A stretch of 20,810 bases of DNA from Chrysochromulina tobinii. Its lineage: Eukaryota > Haptophyta > Prymnesiales > Chrysochromulinaceae. Position 1 is the first letter of the stretch; every line of letters begins with the position of its first letter. Under the pieces are notes generated by a model. The model had not been told where the DNA came from and made no database searches. It worked only from the letters and a program-made list of their open reading frames with translations. The translations under genes were made by a program, and so were the position numbers. Location: NCBI GenBank assembly GCA_001275005.1, contig JWZX01002149.1:1-20810 (forward strand), written 5' to 3'. Positions 1-9,600 of the stretch are shown here, one piece after another.

Positions 1-1
1 C

Positions 2-3000
2 CTGCCGCGAGCGGGCTTCAGCCCGCCACATCCCTCTCCGCCGCCACCTGCGCCACCACCAAGCCCACCGCCAGACCCGCCGCCGCCCAACCCGCCGCCC
101 AACCCGCCGCCTCCACGCCCCCCTCCGTCAACACCTCCTTCTCCGCCTCCCCCAGAACCGCCACCGTCGCCCGCGCCACCGCCGCCTTCTCCCGCACCAC
201 CTGGAGCCGCGCAGGTCTTCATCGCCACGATCATGCAAGAGTTTGCAGCACCCGAAGGTGTGACCTTCGACAGCGCTGCGCTGGCACAAGCACAGGAGCG
301 CATTCGCGCCGCCGTGGGCCTTCTCGCCCAGGAGCTCGACGAGGGAACGTTCCAAGTGATGCCCTCGCCCCCTTCGCCGCCGCCGCCTTCGCCAAGCGCG
401 CCGCCCCCCTGGTCGCCGCCCCCTTTCCCTCCCACCCCGCCTGCCCCCACGTCCCCTCCGCCGGCTGCCCGGGCCGACTCGCCTGCCACCACGACCACAA
501 ACGCCACAACGGCAGGCCGCCGTCTGGGCCTCGACCAACTCCCGAGCATGGCATTTGGCAGCCGCATCGAGCTCCCGAGCCTCGACAGCCTCTCGAGAAG
601 CCTGCTTCATCTGGTGCTTGCTGTCAACCGGCGCATCCCCTCGTACCATGCGAACCGCCACCCGAATCTCGTGCCTTCGTTTTTCGAGCCCGTGACGACG
701 GTGGAGGTCGGCACCGCGCCAAACGGCGGCACCACGGTGGAGGCTACGGTGCTCGAAGGGCAGCACAGCCTCCGTGATCTGCCGCGGTCGACGGAGAGCG
801 CAGGCAGCCGTGATCTGCCGTGGTCTGCGCCGAGGCGGCGGCTGAGTTGGTACTGCATCGCCGCTGTGAATGGCGAGGTTGGGTCGGGCCAATCCGCAGC
901 GAGTGTCACGTTCTTCCAAGTCACCTCAGTGGTCACCACCACAGACCAGGGTCGGTTCGCAGCGCTGCTCGCGATGCTGGCCATGTCCGCGGCCAATGGC
1001 ACCGGCACCCACCAGAACGCCATCACCAACGCCGCCGGCCAGTCGCTCACGCAATGTGACAATGCATGGCTCAAAGGTACTCAGCGGCAGGTCATCCCGG
1101 CACCCGCTCCTCCCCCACCACGACCCAATGCGGCCCTCGGCGGCTTGCGCCTCGAGGACTTTGTCAATGTCACAAACCCAGGCATGGCAGCCCTCGGTGC
1201 GCTCATGGCCGCGTCCGCCGGCACCATCCAGTCCGCAGTGGGGGCGTCCGTTGGCGCGTCCGCCGCCGCGTCCGCCGCCGGAGGCGGCGGCCCGTCAGGA
1301 GCGGGCAATGCAATGCGAGGGGCACAGCGACTCGCATACTACACGAAGCTTGGGCCGCCTAATCCCGATGGTGACGATGGCGGCGGCGGCGGCTTCACGA
1401 CGGGTCGGTTGGGCTTCAGCAGGCGTCGACGTGCGCCACCGCCGCCACCGCCGACGTACCATGTAGTGATCGGGTTCGGCGCTTCGGAGCCGATCGTGGC
1501 CTTCACGAATGCCCGGCTGGCCGACATCTCGATCTTGGTCGCCGCCGAGTCGGGCGTGGACCCCAGCGCGGTCACTACGGTTGCATATGCCTATGCCGCG
1601 TCCACACGGGAACAGCTCGTGAGCAGGGCGCTTTCTGAAGCGCTCGCCAGCGACGCCGACTCCTCCGAGGGCGCCATCGGGGCCGCTTGGGTCGAAATCA
1701 CCATCGTCACCACGGGTTCGTCCATGAGTGCCGCCGTCGAGGAGTCCTTGAGCGCCTCCGTCTTCGCGGACGCGAACGCGACGAGCGAGTTCCTCAATCT
1801 CCTGGTGACGAGCGCGCCTGACATCGCCTCGGAGACGGTCACTTATGAGGATGAAGAAGGGGAAGAGCAAGAGAACGTCAGCCTGATGCTCGGAGCCGCA
1901 TTGGTTGATACTGTCATCTCTGTGGGAGCTATCTTTTGTTTCATCACGGCCATCCATTACGCGATCCTCCTCTGGTGGTACATGTATGCCAACCGCAAGT
2001 ACTATGCCTACCACGCAGCTCAGCGGGTGCAGGATGCGGCGGAGGAGGCGGCGGCAACGCCGCAGGAGAGGAAGGCGCTGCTCATGGCCAAGTCGCGCAG
2101 AATCTTCGACCAGTTTGATCAGGACGGAAGCGGGTTCGTTTCGACGAAGGAAGTCACCCGAATGGTCAAGATGCTCAAGCTGGGCCTTACGAGATCACAG
2201 GTCAATGAGATGGTGAGCGCCGCAGACTTGGATTTGAGCGGTCAGATGAAGTTCGAGGAGTTTGTAGACTTCCTCAAAAGCTACCAGGGCAGCAGCACCC
2301 TCTTCCAGCGCCTTATGCTTTTCCGCCATCTCGGCCGTGCGGGCCGCACCGTCACCCTACCCAGACGCTCTCGCGTTGCCCCCAGCGCCGAGCCGCTGCC
2401 CGATCAAACGAGGATGGAGCAAGCCGAGATTGGTATCTCCACAGCTGTCATCGCCTTCTCGTCGTCGCCTATGCCCACACCGGGACTCCTCCCGTGGACG
2501 ACGGCGAGCGCAGAGGATCCAGAGCACACAGAGGTTCTTCACGCCAACGCCAAAGCTCCTCCCACGACGACACGAACGCCGCCGGCATTGCCGCCCGCAT
2601 CGCCGCCGATGACGACGACGACATTCATCTCGTCTCGTATCCCCTTCCAGCGCCTCTCGCTCTTCGGCCACCTCGGCCGTGCTGACCGCGCCGTCATCAT
2701 ATTCAGACCAGCTCGCGTCGCTCCCAATGCCAAGCCGCTGTCCGATCTAACGAGGGTGGAGTCATATGCGGTCTCGCCACCTCCCTCGCCTCCGTTGCGC
2801 CCTGAGCCCGTGCCGTCTCCGTTGCCAACGGGCATGCCAGAAGGTGACAAGGTGTGGAGTCTTTCGTCTACTCCAATTTCTTTGCCTCCACAGGAGGCCA
2901 TTTCGACGACCACCACCGTCCGAACCATCACCGAAGTAACGACGACGTATTTTATCTCGTCGCGTATGCCTGCCCCGAAGCGGCATGTATGGGAAGCAGC

Positions 3001-4492
3001 AGCGGTGGTGGAGGCTCCTCCCAACGTGCCCATACCATCGCTGTCGACGATGGGGAAGGCTGCTCCCATCGTGTTCATGCCACCACCGACAAAGGCTCCT
3101 CTCGGAAGACAATCACTCCTACGAGAGCGCGCAGCTGCTCGCGCGGCTGCAAAGTCGGCGCCGACGGCATTACCGCCGGCCGCATCGTCGAAGCCCAAGC
3201 CGCCGCCCAAGCCCCCTAAATTCCGAAGGTTGCCGGCGATGCTCCGAGTGCCCAACGTGCAAAACATTCTCGGCGTCACCTTCGCGGCGGCCCTCATCAA
3301 CGTCTCGACCGCTGTCATTGGCGCACAGATTGGTGTCGAGTATGCCTTCAGTGAAGAGGAACAATGGCACTACATCCTCGCTTGGGTTGTCTTCATCTTC
3401 ACCATGCTCTGGTTCGTACATCAGGTCTGGCGGCTCGAGAAGTTGCGGCGGCTGCACATGTCCATGATCTGGACTGACGCAGATCCGCCCGAGACGCCCA
3501 AGGACTGCGACGATCCCCTGTTTGGCTTGATGATGAAGGTCGGTTTCAAGGCGCGCCATCGCGTCAAGGGCGAGTTCGGCGTGCCCGATGAGGACAAGCA
3601 GGAGCCCGCGCGCACCGAGCGGGCCCTCGAATTCGCCTTCTTTTGGCCAACACGCATCATGTACCTGTTCGGCTACGGTTCGGGTGACAGAGAACACATC
3701 ATTGATGCTGAGTACTCGAAGAAGAAGATCTCGATCATGGGGCTCAACTGCTGTGAGACTCACGAACGGCCGGGCGATGCCTTGGAGCGCGGGCCCATGT
3801 GGGTGGACGAAGCCAAGGGCGGTCGAGGCGTCCACTACCTGTCGGTGCAGCTGGGGCTGCAGCTCCTCGCGGGCGGACTCTCGGGCTTCCTCGAGGCCCA
3901 TCCGTGGAAGATGACCTCGGATGGTGGCATGGGGCTCGTGATTGCTCTCCTCTGCACGCAGTTTTTGAGCCTCCTATGGTGCGCTGCCAACACGGCCTCG
4001 GATTATCTGAAAGCCGGACAAGCGATCACCGTCTATGGGTGCGAGTTTCTGGCGAGTCTCCTCGTCTTCGTAGCTGGTTTGGTGGCCGATTCTGACCTCG
4101 AGGGCTCTCTGATGCTCGCCGTGCGCGCGGCGGACATCATGGTATATTGCGCGTTCATTCCCATGATCTTAATGGGGTGGGACAATCTAGTCTGCCCACC
4201 GATGAAAATGTTCCTCAAAGGCGAAGAGGGAACGTTGGAGACACTCTACCTCATGTTCATCGCGCTCCTTTTGATCCCGGTATCAATCGCGCAGACCATG
4301 TTTGGCTTTGGCGGGGACAGCACGGACTTGGCCATGGCGGTTGTGGGCGCCATGGACATGGTTGCGGGCGACGTTGCGGCCACCGCCGACGAGACGGCAG
4401 AAGAAGAACAAGGGGGCGGAGAAGGCGCGGGAGCAGTTGACCCAGTCAAAGAGGTTCAGCCTCTTGAGGGTGATGCCGCGCAGGTAGCGTGA
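2..4492 (+). CDS. Large proline-rich, EF-hand, multi-pass membrane protein (5' partial)
   Basis: The frame is open from the left window edge to the TGA at 4490-4492. The first in-window ATG is at 233, but proline-rich coding continues upstream, so the true start lies outside. Numbering from that ATG, the product has a Pro/Ser-rich N-terminal stretch (about 44-80), an acidic predicted extracellular region (about 410-550), a strong membrane segment (about 556-582) and a pair of EF-hands. The EF loops are at 629-640 (DQDGSGFVSTKE) and 665-676 (DLDLSGQMKFEE). A Pro/Thr-rich linker with internal repeats follows (about 688-990). The C-terminal half has further hydrophobic segments near 1012-1034, 1047-1066, 1202-1222, 1231-1253, 1267-1286, 1293-1314 and 1336-1357, then an acidic tail. 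I do not recognise the C-terminal membrane family; it has no evident channel selectivity motif or retinal lysine. A Ca2+-responsive surface or plasma-membrane protein is inference. Smaller introns cannot be excluded. Confidence 0.8.
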   Translation: MPRAGFSPPHPSPPPPAPPPSPPPDPPPPNPPPNPPPPRPPPSTPPSPPPPEPPPSPAPPPPSPAPPGAAQVFIATIMQEFAAPEGVTFDSAALAQAQERIRAAVGLLAQELDEGTFQVMPSPPSPPPPSPSAPPPWSPPPFPPTPPAPTSPPPAARADSPATTTTNATTAGRRLGLDQLPSMAFGSRIELPSLDSLSRSLLHLVLAVNRRIPSYHANRHPNLVPSFFEPVTTVEVGTAPNGGTTVEATVLEGQHSLRDLPRSTESAGSRDLPWSAPRRRLSWYCIAAVNGEVGSGQSAASVTFFQVTSVVTTTDQGRFAALLAMLAMSAANGTGTHQNAITNAAGQSLTQCDNAWLKGTQRQVIPAPAPPPPRPNAALGGLRLEDFVNVTNPGMAALGALMAASAGTIQSAVGASVGASAAASAAGGGGPSGAGNAMRGAQRLAYYTKLGPPNPDGDDGGGGGFTTGRLGFSRRRRAPPPPPPTYHVVIGFGASEPIVAFTNARLADISILVAAESGVDPSAVTTVAYAYAASTREQLVSRALSEALASDADSSEGAIGAAWVEITIVTTGSSMSAAVEESLSASVFADANATSEFLNLLVTSAPDIASETVTYEDEEGEEQENVSLMLGAALVDTVISVGAIFCFITAIHYAILLWWYMYANRKYYAYHAAQRVQDAAEEAAATPQERKALLMAKSRRIFDQFDQDGSGFVSTKEVTRMVKMLKLGLTRSQVNEMVSAADLDLSGQMKFEEFVDFLKSYQGSSTLFQRLMLFRHLGRAGRTVTLPRRSRVAPSAEPLPDQTRMEQAEIGISTAVIAFSSSPMPTPGLLPWTTASAEDPEHTEVLHANAKAPPTTTRTPPALPPASPPMTTTTFISSRIPFQRLSLFGHLGRADRAVIIFRPARVAPNAKPLSDLTRVESYAVSPPPSPPLRPEPVPSPLPTGMPEGDKVWSLSSTPISLPPQEAISTTTTVRTITEVTTTYFISSRMPAPKRHVWEAAAVVEAPPNVPIPSLSTMGKAAPIVFMPPPTKAPLGRQSLLRERAAARAAAKSAPTALPPAASSKPKPPPKPPKFRRLPAMLRVPNVQNILGVTFAAALINVSTAVIGAQIGVEYAFSEEEQWHYILAWVVFIFTMLWFVHQVWRLEKLRRLHMSMIWTDADPPETPKDCDDPLFGLMMKVGFKARHRVKGEFGVPDEDKQEPARTERALEFAFFWPTRIMYLFGYGSGDREHIIDAEYSKKKISIMGLNCCETHERPGDALERGPMWVDEAKGGRGVHYLSVQLGLQLLAGGLSGFLEAHPWKMTSDGGMGLVIALLCTQFLSLLWCAANTASDYLKAGQAITVYGCEFLASLLVFVAGLVADSDLEGSLMLAVRAADIMVYCAFIPMILMGWDNLVCPPMKMFLKGEEGTLETLYLMFIALLLIPVSIAQTMFGFGGDSTDLAMAVVGAMDMVAGDVAATADETAEEEQGGGEGAGAVDPVKEVQPLEGDAAQVA
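2293..2970 (+). repeat. Degenerate internal repeat in the cytosolic linker of the EF-hand membrane protein
   Basis: Residues about 688-730 and 801-843 of the large membrane protein are diverged copies, sharing FQRL-L-F-HLGRA-R-V, RVAP-A-PL-D-TR-E in the same order. A second pair, TTTTFISSRIP (about 794-804) and TTTYFISSRMP (about 903-913), continues the same roughly 110-residue period. The linker therefore grew by in-frame duplication of a block of about 340 bp. Confidence 0.7.
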
Positions 4493-4670
4493 GGGCGCAT
4501 TCGGGTATCGAACAGGAAGGCGCGGTTGAAAGCCCCTGTGGTGCAGACGAGGGTGTGTGAATGTGAACGTGTGGGCGCATTCGGGAGTCGAGTGGGAAGG
4601 CGCGGGTGAAAGCCCCTGTGATGTAGACGTGGGTGTGTTCGGGAGTCGAACGGGAAGGCGCGCCGCAGAC
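4493..4670 (+). repeat. 80-bp tandem repeat just after the membrane-protein stop codon
   Basis: Two near-identical copies start at 4493 and 4573 (each beginning GGGCGCATTCGGG), with an exact 80-bp offset. A third shortened copy begins near 4636 (TTCGGGAGTCGAACGGGAAG). Each full unit also holds GGTTGAAAGCCCCTGTG or a close variant. The array begins at the first base after the stop, so it may be 3' UTR or intergenic. No function is apparent. Confidence 0.8.
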
Positions 4671-5384
4671 GCGTAGCGCCCGACGACGGTGAGTTGCAAG
4701 CGGTGAAGCCGGCCCCGATGAGACCCCGGCGGGGGCGGCGAGAAGGATCGTGCGCGAAGAGGTTTGGGGGGAGGAGTGTGTTATAGGAAGAGTGCGACAG
4801 GTGAGGCCGTAGCTGGTGAAGTCGTGGGTCGTCGGTGCGTGTCGCGTTTATCAAGTGTTTCCTGGGGCTAACCGCCTGCAGCGACCCCTCTCCCCCTGCC
4901 TGCACCCTACTCCCTGGACCCTGCCTGCAGTCGAGCTGGGGGCTGTACTTTTCTCTTCGTAATGCGGTCTGCGTGGCTCCAAAAGGCTTTTAAAGGGTTT
5001 TCTCAAGAATCCAGAACGACTTCTCTGGACGCACGTATTTTGCGCGCGCAACCTCCACAGTTGACACTTAGGATCTTAGGATCTTAGGTGACACTCGAAT
5101 TACAATACACCTTGTCGTGATCAGACACCGACAGCCGAGCGAGGAGCCACGAGCATGAACCATGATGTGACGTGACGTCTAGACGTGTGGGTGATGCGCG
5201 CCCAGAACCATCGGCGCCGCCTGCCCGCACTCTAGCGGGCAACTAGCTCAGCCACTCACTCGCTCTTCTTTTCACTCAACATTCGATTACTTACAACACG
5301 TCCGCAGATCTCAAATAGCACTCAAACGAAACCAACACCGATTGAAGCTGGTGGATGCTCACGAAGCCAAGATGGCTTACTTAC
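4671..5384. other. Intergenic region without a supported gene
   Basis: This is the convergent 3' space between the membrane-protein gene (+) and the first U-box gene (-). Short open frames are present but none shows conserved protein character. A small tandem of TTAGGATC lies near 5068-5090. No RNA gene or clear polyadenylation signal was recognised. Confidence 0.5.
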
Positions 5385-6089
5385 TTACTCACGCAGCCAT
5401 GTGGCTGCTGCCTCTTTGTTGATTGCGGCGCAATCGTCAATCGTGGCTCTCACCACCATCGAATAGTAGCGGCGCGCCATCTTCTCGTCCTTCGGGAAGC
5501 CATAGCGGCCCTCGGCGTATGCGAATCCCAGATTGAAGCACGCACGTTTGCTGCCGCGCCCGGCGGCCTCGCTCAGCAGCGTAGCACCACGCGATTGCCA
5601 TACCTGATCAAGTGCCTGGCACGTCGGCACGCCGTACCCCAGCAAGTAGCACCTTCCTAGGTATCCACTCCCACATACATTCCCAGCCTCGTGGCTCTTC
5701 TCGAACCACTCGAAAGCCTTGGCCTCATCCTTTGCGAGGCCCTTCTCACCATACTTGTACCAAAGCCCCAGGTTGGACATCGCCCCGCCATTACCAGCCT
5801 CGGCCAAGCACCGCATCTCCTCCAACTCCTCCTTCTCCTTCATCTTCTGCCTCCACGCGTCCACCTTGTCACCCGTGAGAGCGCCTTTGGAGACCATCGC
5901 GCGGATCATGTTCTTGACCTGCAGCGCCGGCAGCAGCTTCGTGCCCATCTCCAAGTTCGTCACCGGGCTCTTGCGCTGCTTCTTGAGCCACTCCTCGATG
6001 GCCGAGCGCTCGTACACCTTGCCGTCCTCCGCGATGACGGGGTCGACAGGCAGCGAGAAGGTAATGGGGCAGAAGAGCTTGTTCGGCAT
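5385..6089 (-). CDS. U-box and Sel1-like repeat protein, copy 1
   Basis: This 234-residue protein starts at the ATG on 6089-6087; a stop lies in frame a little upstream, near 6137. The N-terminus is a U-box (about residues 5-70): FCPITFSLPVDPV, then AEDGKVYERSAIEEWL and SPVTNLEMGTKLLPA, as in E3 ubiquitin ligases that use a RING-like fold without zinc. A short charged helix (about 80-95) leads into about three Sel1-like repeats, with GNGGAMSNLGLWY, AFEWFEKSHEAGN and GSKRACFNLGFAYAEG as landmarks. A role as substrate-binding E3 ligase is inferred from the domains. It is closely related to the gene at 11115-11894 but lacks that copy's N-terminal basic/acidic extension. It stops at WLRE where the other copy has WLREHPA, because of a local insertion in the last codons. 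Confidence 0.85.
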   Translation of the reverse strand: MPNKLFCPITFSLPVDPVIAEDGKVYERSAIEEWLKKQRKSPVTNLEMGTKLLPALQVKNMIRAMVSKGALTGDKVDAWRQKMKEKEELEEMRCLAEAGNGGAMSNLGLWYKYGEKGLAKDEAKAFEWFEKSHEAGNVCGSGYLGRCYLLGYGVPTCQALDQVWQSRGATLLSEAAGRGSKRACFNLGFAYAEGRYGFPKDEKMARRYYSMVVRATIDDCAAINKEAAATWLRE

Positions 6090-6624
6090 GCGGGAAATCT
6101 CGGCCAGGGTTGATCGCGTAGCACACAGGGCTCTGCTTTATTGCGCTTCTGGACGTGCGAAGTTTAATTTGCATGCAAATGCGTCGACGCGGGCACAGCC
6201 GGCCACTGTGTTTTTCACTGGCTATGCTCGGTCGTACTCGCTCGGTATTCATCCGTATAGATCCATATTCACATGTATTTATCTGCCCAAGGGATTTTTT
6301 CGCAGAAAGACTGTCCCTGAGTTGATTGAGCAGCCGACGAACTCCCAAACACGTCTCCTTTCCCCCAGCTGCTCTGAGGCGCTCGTACGGCGCTGGGGCC
6401 ATGTCGCTCTTTTGCCCTTCCACTTGTGAATGAGGAGAGGTGTGCTCAGATAGGCGTTTGCACAACAACCTTCAATACGGACTTACGGAGACGGTTGCGT
6501 GTGTGGTCCGTGAGTCGGACCTGTGCCGGTCTTGATCGTCTGTGACTGTGTGTGTTCTGTTTATACTTTTTCTTCACACCATCGTGTTAACGTTCACACC
6601 GACGCCCTGCACGTTTTACCTAAG
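6090..6624. promoter_or_regulatory. Divergent intergenic region between U-box copy 1 and the SET gene
   Basis: About 535 bp separate the two divergently transcribed starts, so both promoters must lie here or overlap it. The stretch is less GC-rich than the flanking coding DNA, with AT-rich patches around 6160-6180 and 6240-6300. A perfect 14-bp palindrome lies at 6167-6180. No TATA box can be assigned with confidence. Confidence 0.5.
6167..6180. promoter_or_regulatory. Perfect 14-bp palindrome in the divergent promoter
   Basis: The sequence ATTTGCATGCAAAT is its own reverse complement and lies about 78 bp upstream of the U-box start. It contains the octamer ATTTGCAT on both strands. A dimeric regulator site is plausible but inferred only from symmetry and position. 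Confidence 0.35.
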
Positions 6625-9600
6625 ATGCGATGGTGCTGCGGGCCGACGGCCACCGTGGCGGTCGAACCGTGCACCACGTTCAGCTCCTCTGGTGCACCAC
6701 TGCGAGCACCCTCGGGCTGCGACGGCACGCCCCATTCCTCCACCTTCCGCGTCGTCACAGTGCCGTACCTCGGCCGATGCCTCGTCGCCGCTCGGCCCAT
6801 GGCGCCGGGTGAGGTCATCATCTCAGAGGAGCCCATACTGGCGGCCGAGTACAGAGCTGGAACGGCCGATCGAGAGCCAACGCCGTCCGAAAAGAATAGC
6901 GTGGCGCAGGCCTCACGCAATGAGTCCATCTTGCGCACGTACTGTGACTCGCCGGCGTTGGTGCGCGAGGCCGTGCTCGACGCGATGTCGACGATCGAGT
7001 ACGATGTGTCGGATGCCGGGACGCAGGTGGTCCTCGAGCAGGTGGACGCGATCCGAAAGGCGCACAAGTGGGCGGCGGCGCACTCAGCCCACGATCTGGC
7101 CACAGTCTTGATGGCCTTCAAACTGAACGCCTACGGCTTCGGAGGCGGCAACGCCCTCTTTCCGACCCTTCGACTGATGGAACACTCGTGCGAGTCGAAC
7201 GTCATCTACGCGCCGCGCCCGAGCGACATGCATGCTGGGCGCGGCGTCGCCGTCGCGCTGCGCGCCATCAAGGAAGGCGAGCGTCTCTCGACGAGCTATC
7301 ATGACTACTGATGACCTCTGATGACCTCTGATTGCCTCCCTCATCAGGCGAGCGCCTCTCGACGAGCTATCATGACTGTGTCGTCGGCCGACGGATGCGC
7401 CGCAGGTGCGCTGAGTGCATGCTGATTGCGTCTCTTTGCATGCTGAGTGCATGCTGAGTGCATGCTGAGTGCATGCTGAGCTGATTGGGTCGTGAATTGC
7501 CTCTAATTGCCTCTAATTGCCTCTAATTGCCTCTAATTGCCTCTAATTGACGGGCTGCATGCTGAGTGGCTCGACATCCTGCAGCATAAGAAGCCTGATT
7601 GCATGCTGATCACAACCTATCTGATTGCCCCCCTCATCAGGATCCTGCAGCATAAGAAGCAGTTTGTATGCCGATGCGCTCGCTGCGAGGCGCCGGATTG
7701 GAACACGCAGGTGTGCTGAGTGCCATGCTGAGTGCCGTGCTTGGTGCCTGCTGAGTGCCTCGAGGATGGTGATTGATTGCATGCTGAGTGCATGCTGAGT
7801 GCGTGCTGAGTGCAGGCTGATTGCATGCTGAGTGCATGCTGGGTGCCTCGAGGATGGTGATTGATTGCCTATTGAGTGCCTCGATTGGGAGTTGTACCTG
7901 CGGATTGCATGCTGATTGCATGCTGATTGCATGCTGATTGGCACTCGATTGGGAGTTGTAGGTACCTTGCCCCGGCTGCCACGCGCGCTCATCGGACGGT
8001 TTGCTGCGCGAGGAGTGTAGCGGATCGGAAGTCTTCTCCCTCGAGGCCCACCGCCACGGCGCGAAGCGGGTGCACTATGCACGTCGCGACGCCGAGTTGG
8101 GCACTTGCGACGAGGGCGCAGCCGTGGCAGCAGTGGTGCCGGCTGCAGCGGCATTGGCGGCGGCGGCAGCTGCAGCCGAAGGGGGGGAAGGAGATCACGG
8201 CACTTGGGCGGCGGCGGCGGCGGCAGCAGGGCCCGTGGAGGGCACATGGAGATGCGCGCACTGCAAGCGCGTGTGGTCCACGGCAGGTGCGCTGATTTCA
8301 TGCTGAGTGCATACTGATTGCATGCTAATTGCAAGCGCGTGTGGTCCACGGCAGATGTCTTCCCTTCGAGCGAGGGAGTCTGATTGCATGCTGAGTGCAT
8401 GCTGAGTGCATGCTGAGTGCATGCTGAGTGCATGCTGATTGCATGCTAATTGCAGATGTCTTCCCTTCGAGCGAGGGGGTCGAGGAGGACGTTGAGAATC
8501 TCGTCATGTATCTCGAGCTGCGGCTCGGCTGCTCTCTCGAGAACAACGCCTCGGTGATTGCCTCTGATTGCCTCTGATTGCCACCCTCATCGGCTGCTCA
8601 CTCGAGAACAACGCCTCGGTGATTGCCTCTGATTGCCTCTGATTGCCACCCTCATCGGCTGCTCACTCGAGAACAACGCCTCGGTGATTGCCTCTGATTG
8701 CCTCTGATTGCCTCGGTGATTGCATCGGTTTCATTTGGAGCTCCGTGCTTTTGTTTTGAAATGGGCTCTGAGCGCCACTGATGAGCCCCTGATGAGCCCC
8801 TGATGAGGGCTCTGATGACTCTGATGAAGGCTCTGAGTGCCCCCTGATTGCCTCCCTCATCAGGGGCTGCCGACGGGCTCGGACGCGGCCATCTTCACGA
8901 CGCTCGAGACGGCGCTCGAGACGGCGCGGGCGACCCTCGGTATGCGCCACTGGGCAACAGTCAAGCTCATGGCCCTGCAGACCCTCTGGCTTTGCTCGCA
9001 GGTGGGTGCGATGGAGTGCGACTGAGTGCGGCTGATGGCCACCAATTCACGCACCTAATTGACTCACTGCCCCTAATTGCCCCTCATTAACCCTCATTGC
9101 CACGCGGTGCAGCTCGCGATGGACGAGTCCGAGCGCGCGCCCGGCCTGCCCAGCCTGCCCCTGTGCCTGCTCACGCTCATCGAGAACGAGGAGTGGATTT
9201 GGAACTACTGCGCCGAGAGCGGCACGCAGCCGCACTTCTTCGTGCACGTGGGCCGGATTACGTACGCGCCTGTTGACCTCTGATGGCCTCTAATTGCCTC
9301 TGATGGCCTCTAATTGCCTCTGATGACCTCTAATTGCCTCTGATGGCCTCTGATGGCCTCTAATTGCCTCTGATGGCCTCTAATTGCCTCTGATGGCCAC
9401 TGAGGGCCTGTCTGATTGCGTCCCTCATCAGGTACCCAATCTTCGTCCATTACGAGAACAAGGGGGTCGAGATCGCCGTCGCGCGCCCCTGGGTCGCGCG
9501 CTGTGCCGCCGTCGTCATCGCGGGCGACGTGCACGGGCTGCCAGCGCAGCAAGAGATTGGCAAGGTGCACTGATGACTCCTGATGACCACCTGATTGCCC

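Noticed and set aside
128-919. Long minus-strand frames opposite the membrane-protein gene, rich in Arg/Gly
   Set aside because: They are antisense shadows of GC-rich, proline-rich coding sequence and have no recognisable domain.
5355-5400. A terminal intron in U-box copy 1 starting at GTGAGTAAG
   Set aside because: The only matching acceptor nearby would give an intron of about 30 nt, too short to splice, and the join does not restore the paralog's C-terminus.
7543-8433. Minus-strand frame of about 296 codons with repeated MHSACTQHALSMQ peptides
   Set aside because: It is the reverse reading of the TGCTGAGTGCA intron repeats; the repeats keep the frame open by period, and the plus-strand gene explains the region.
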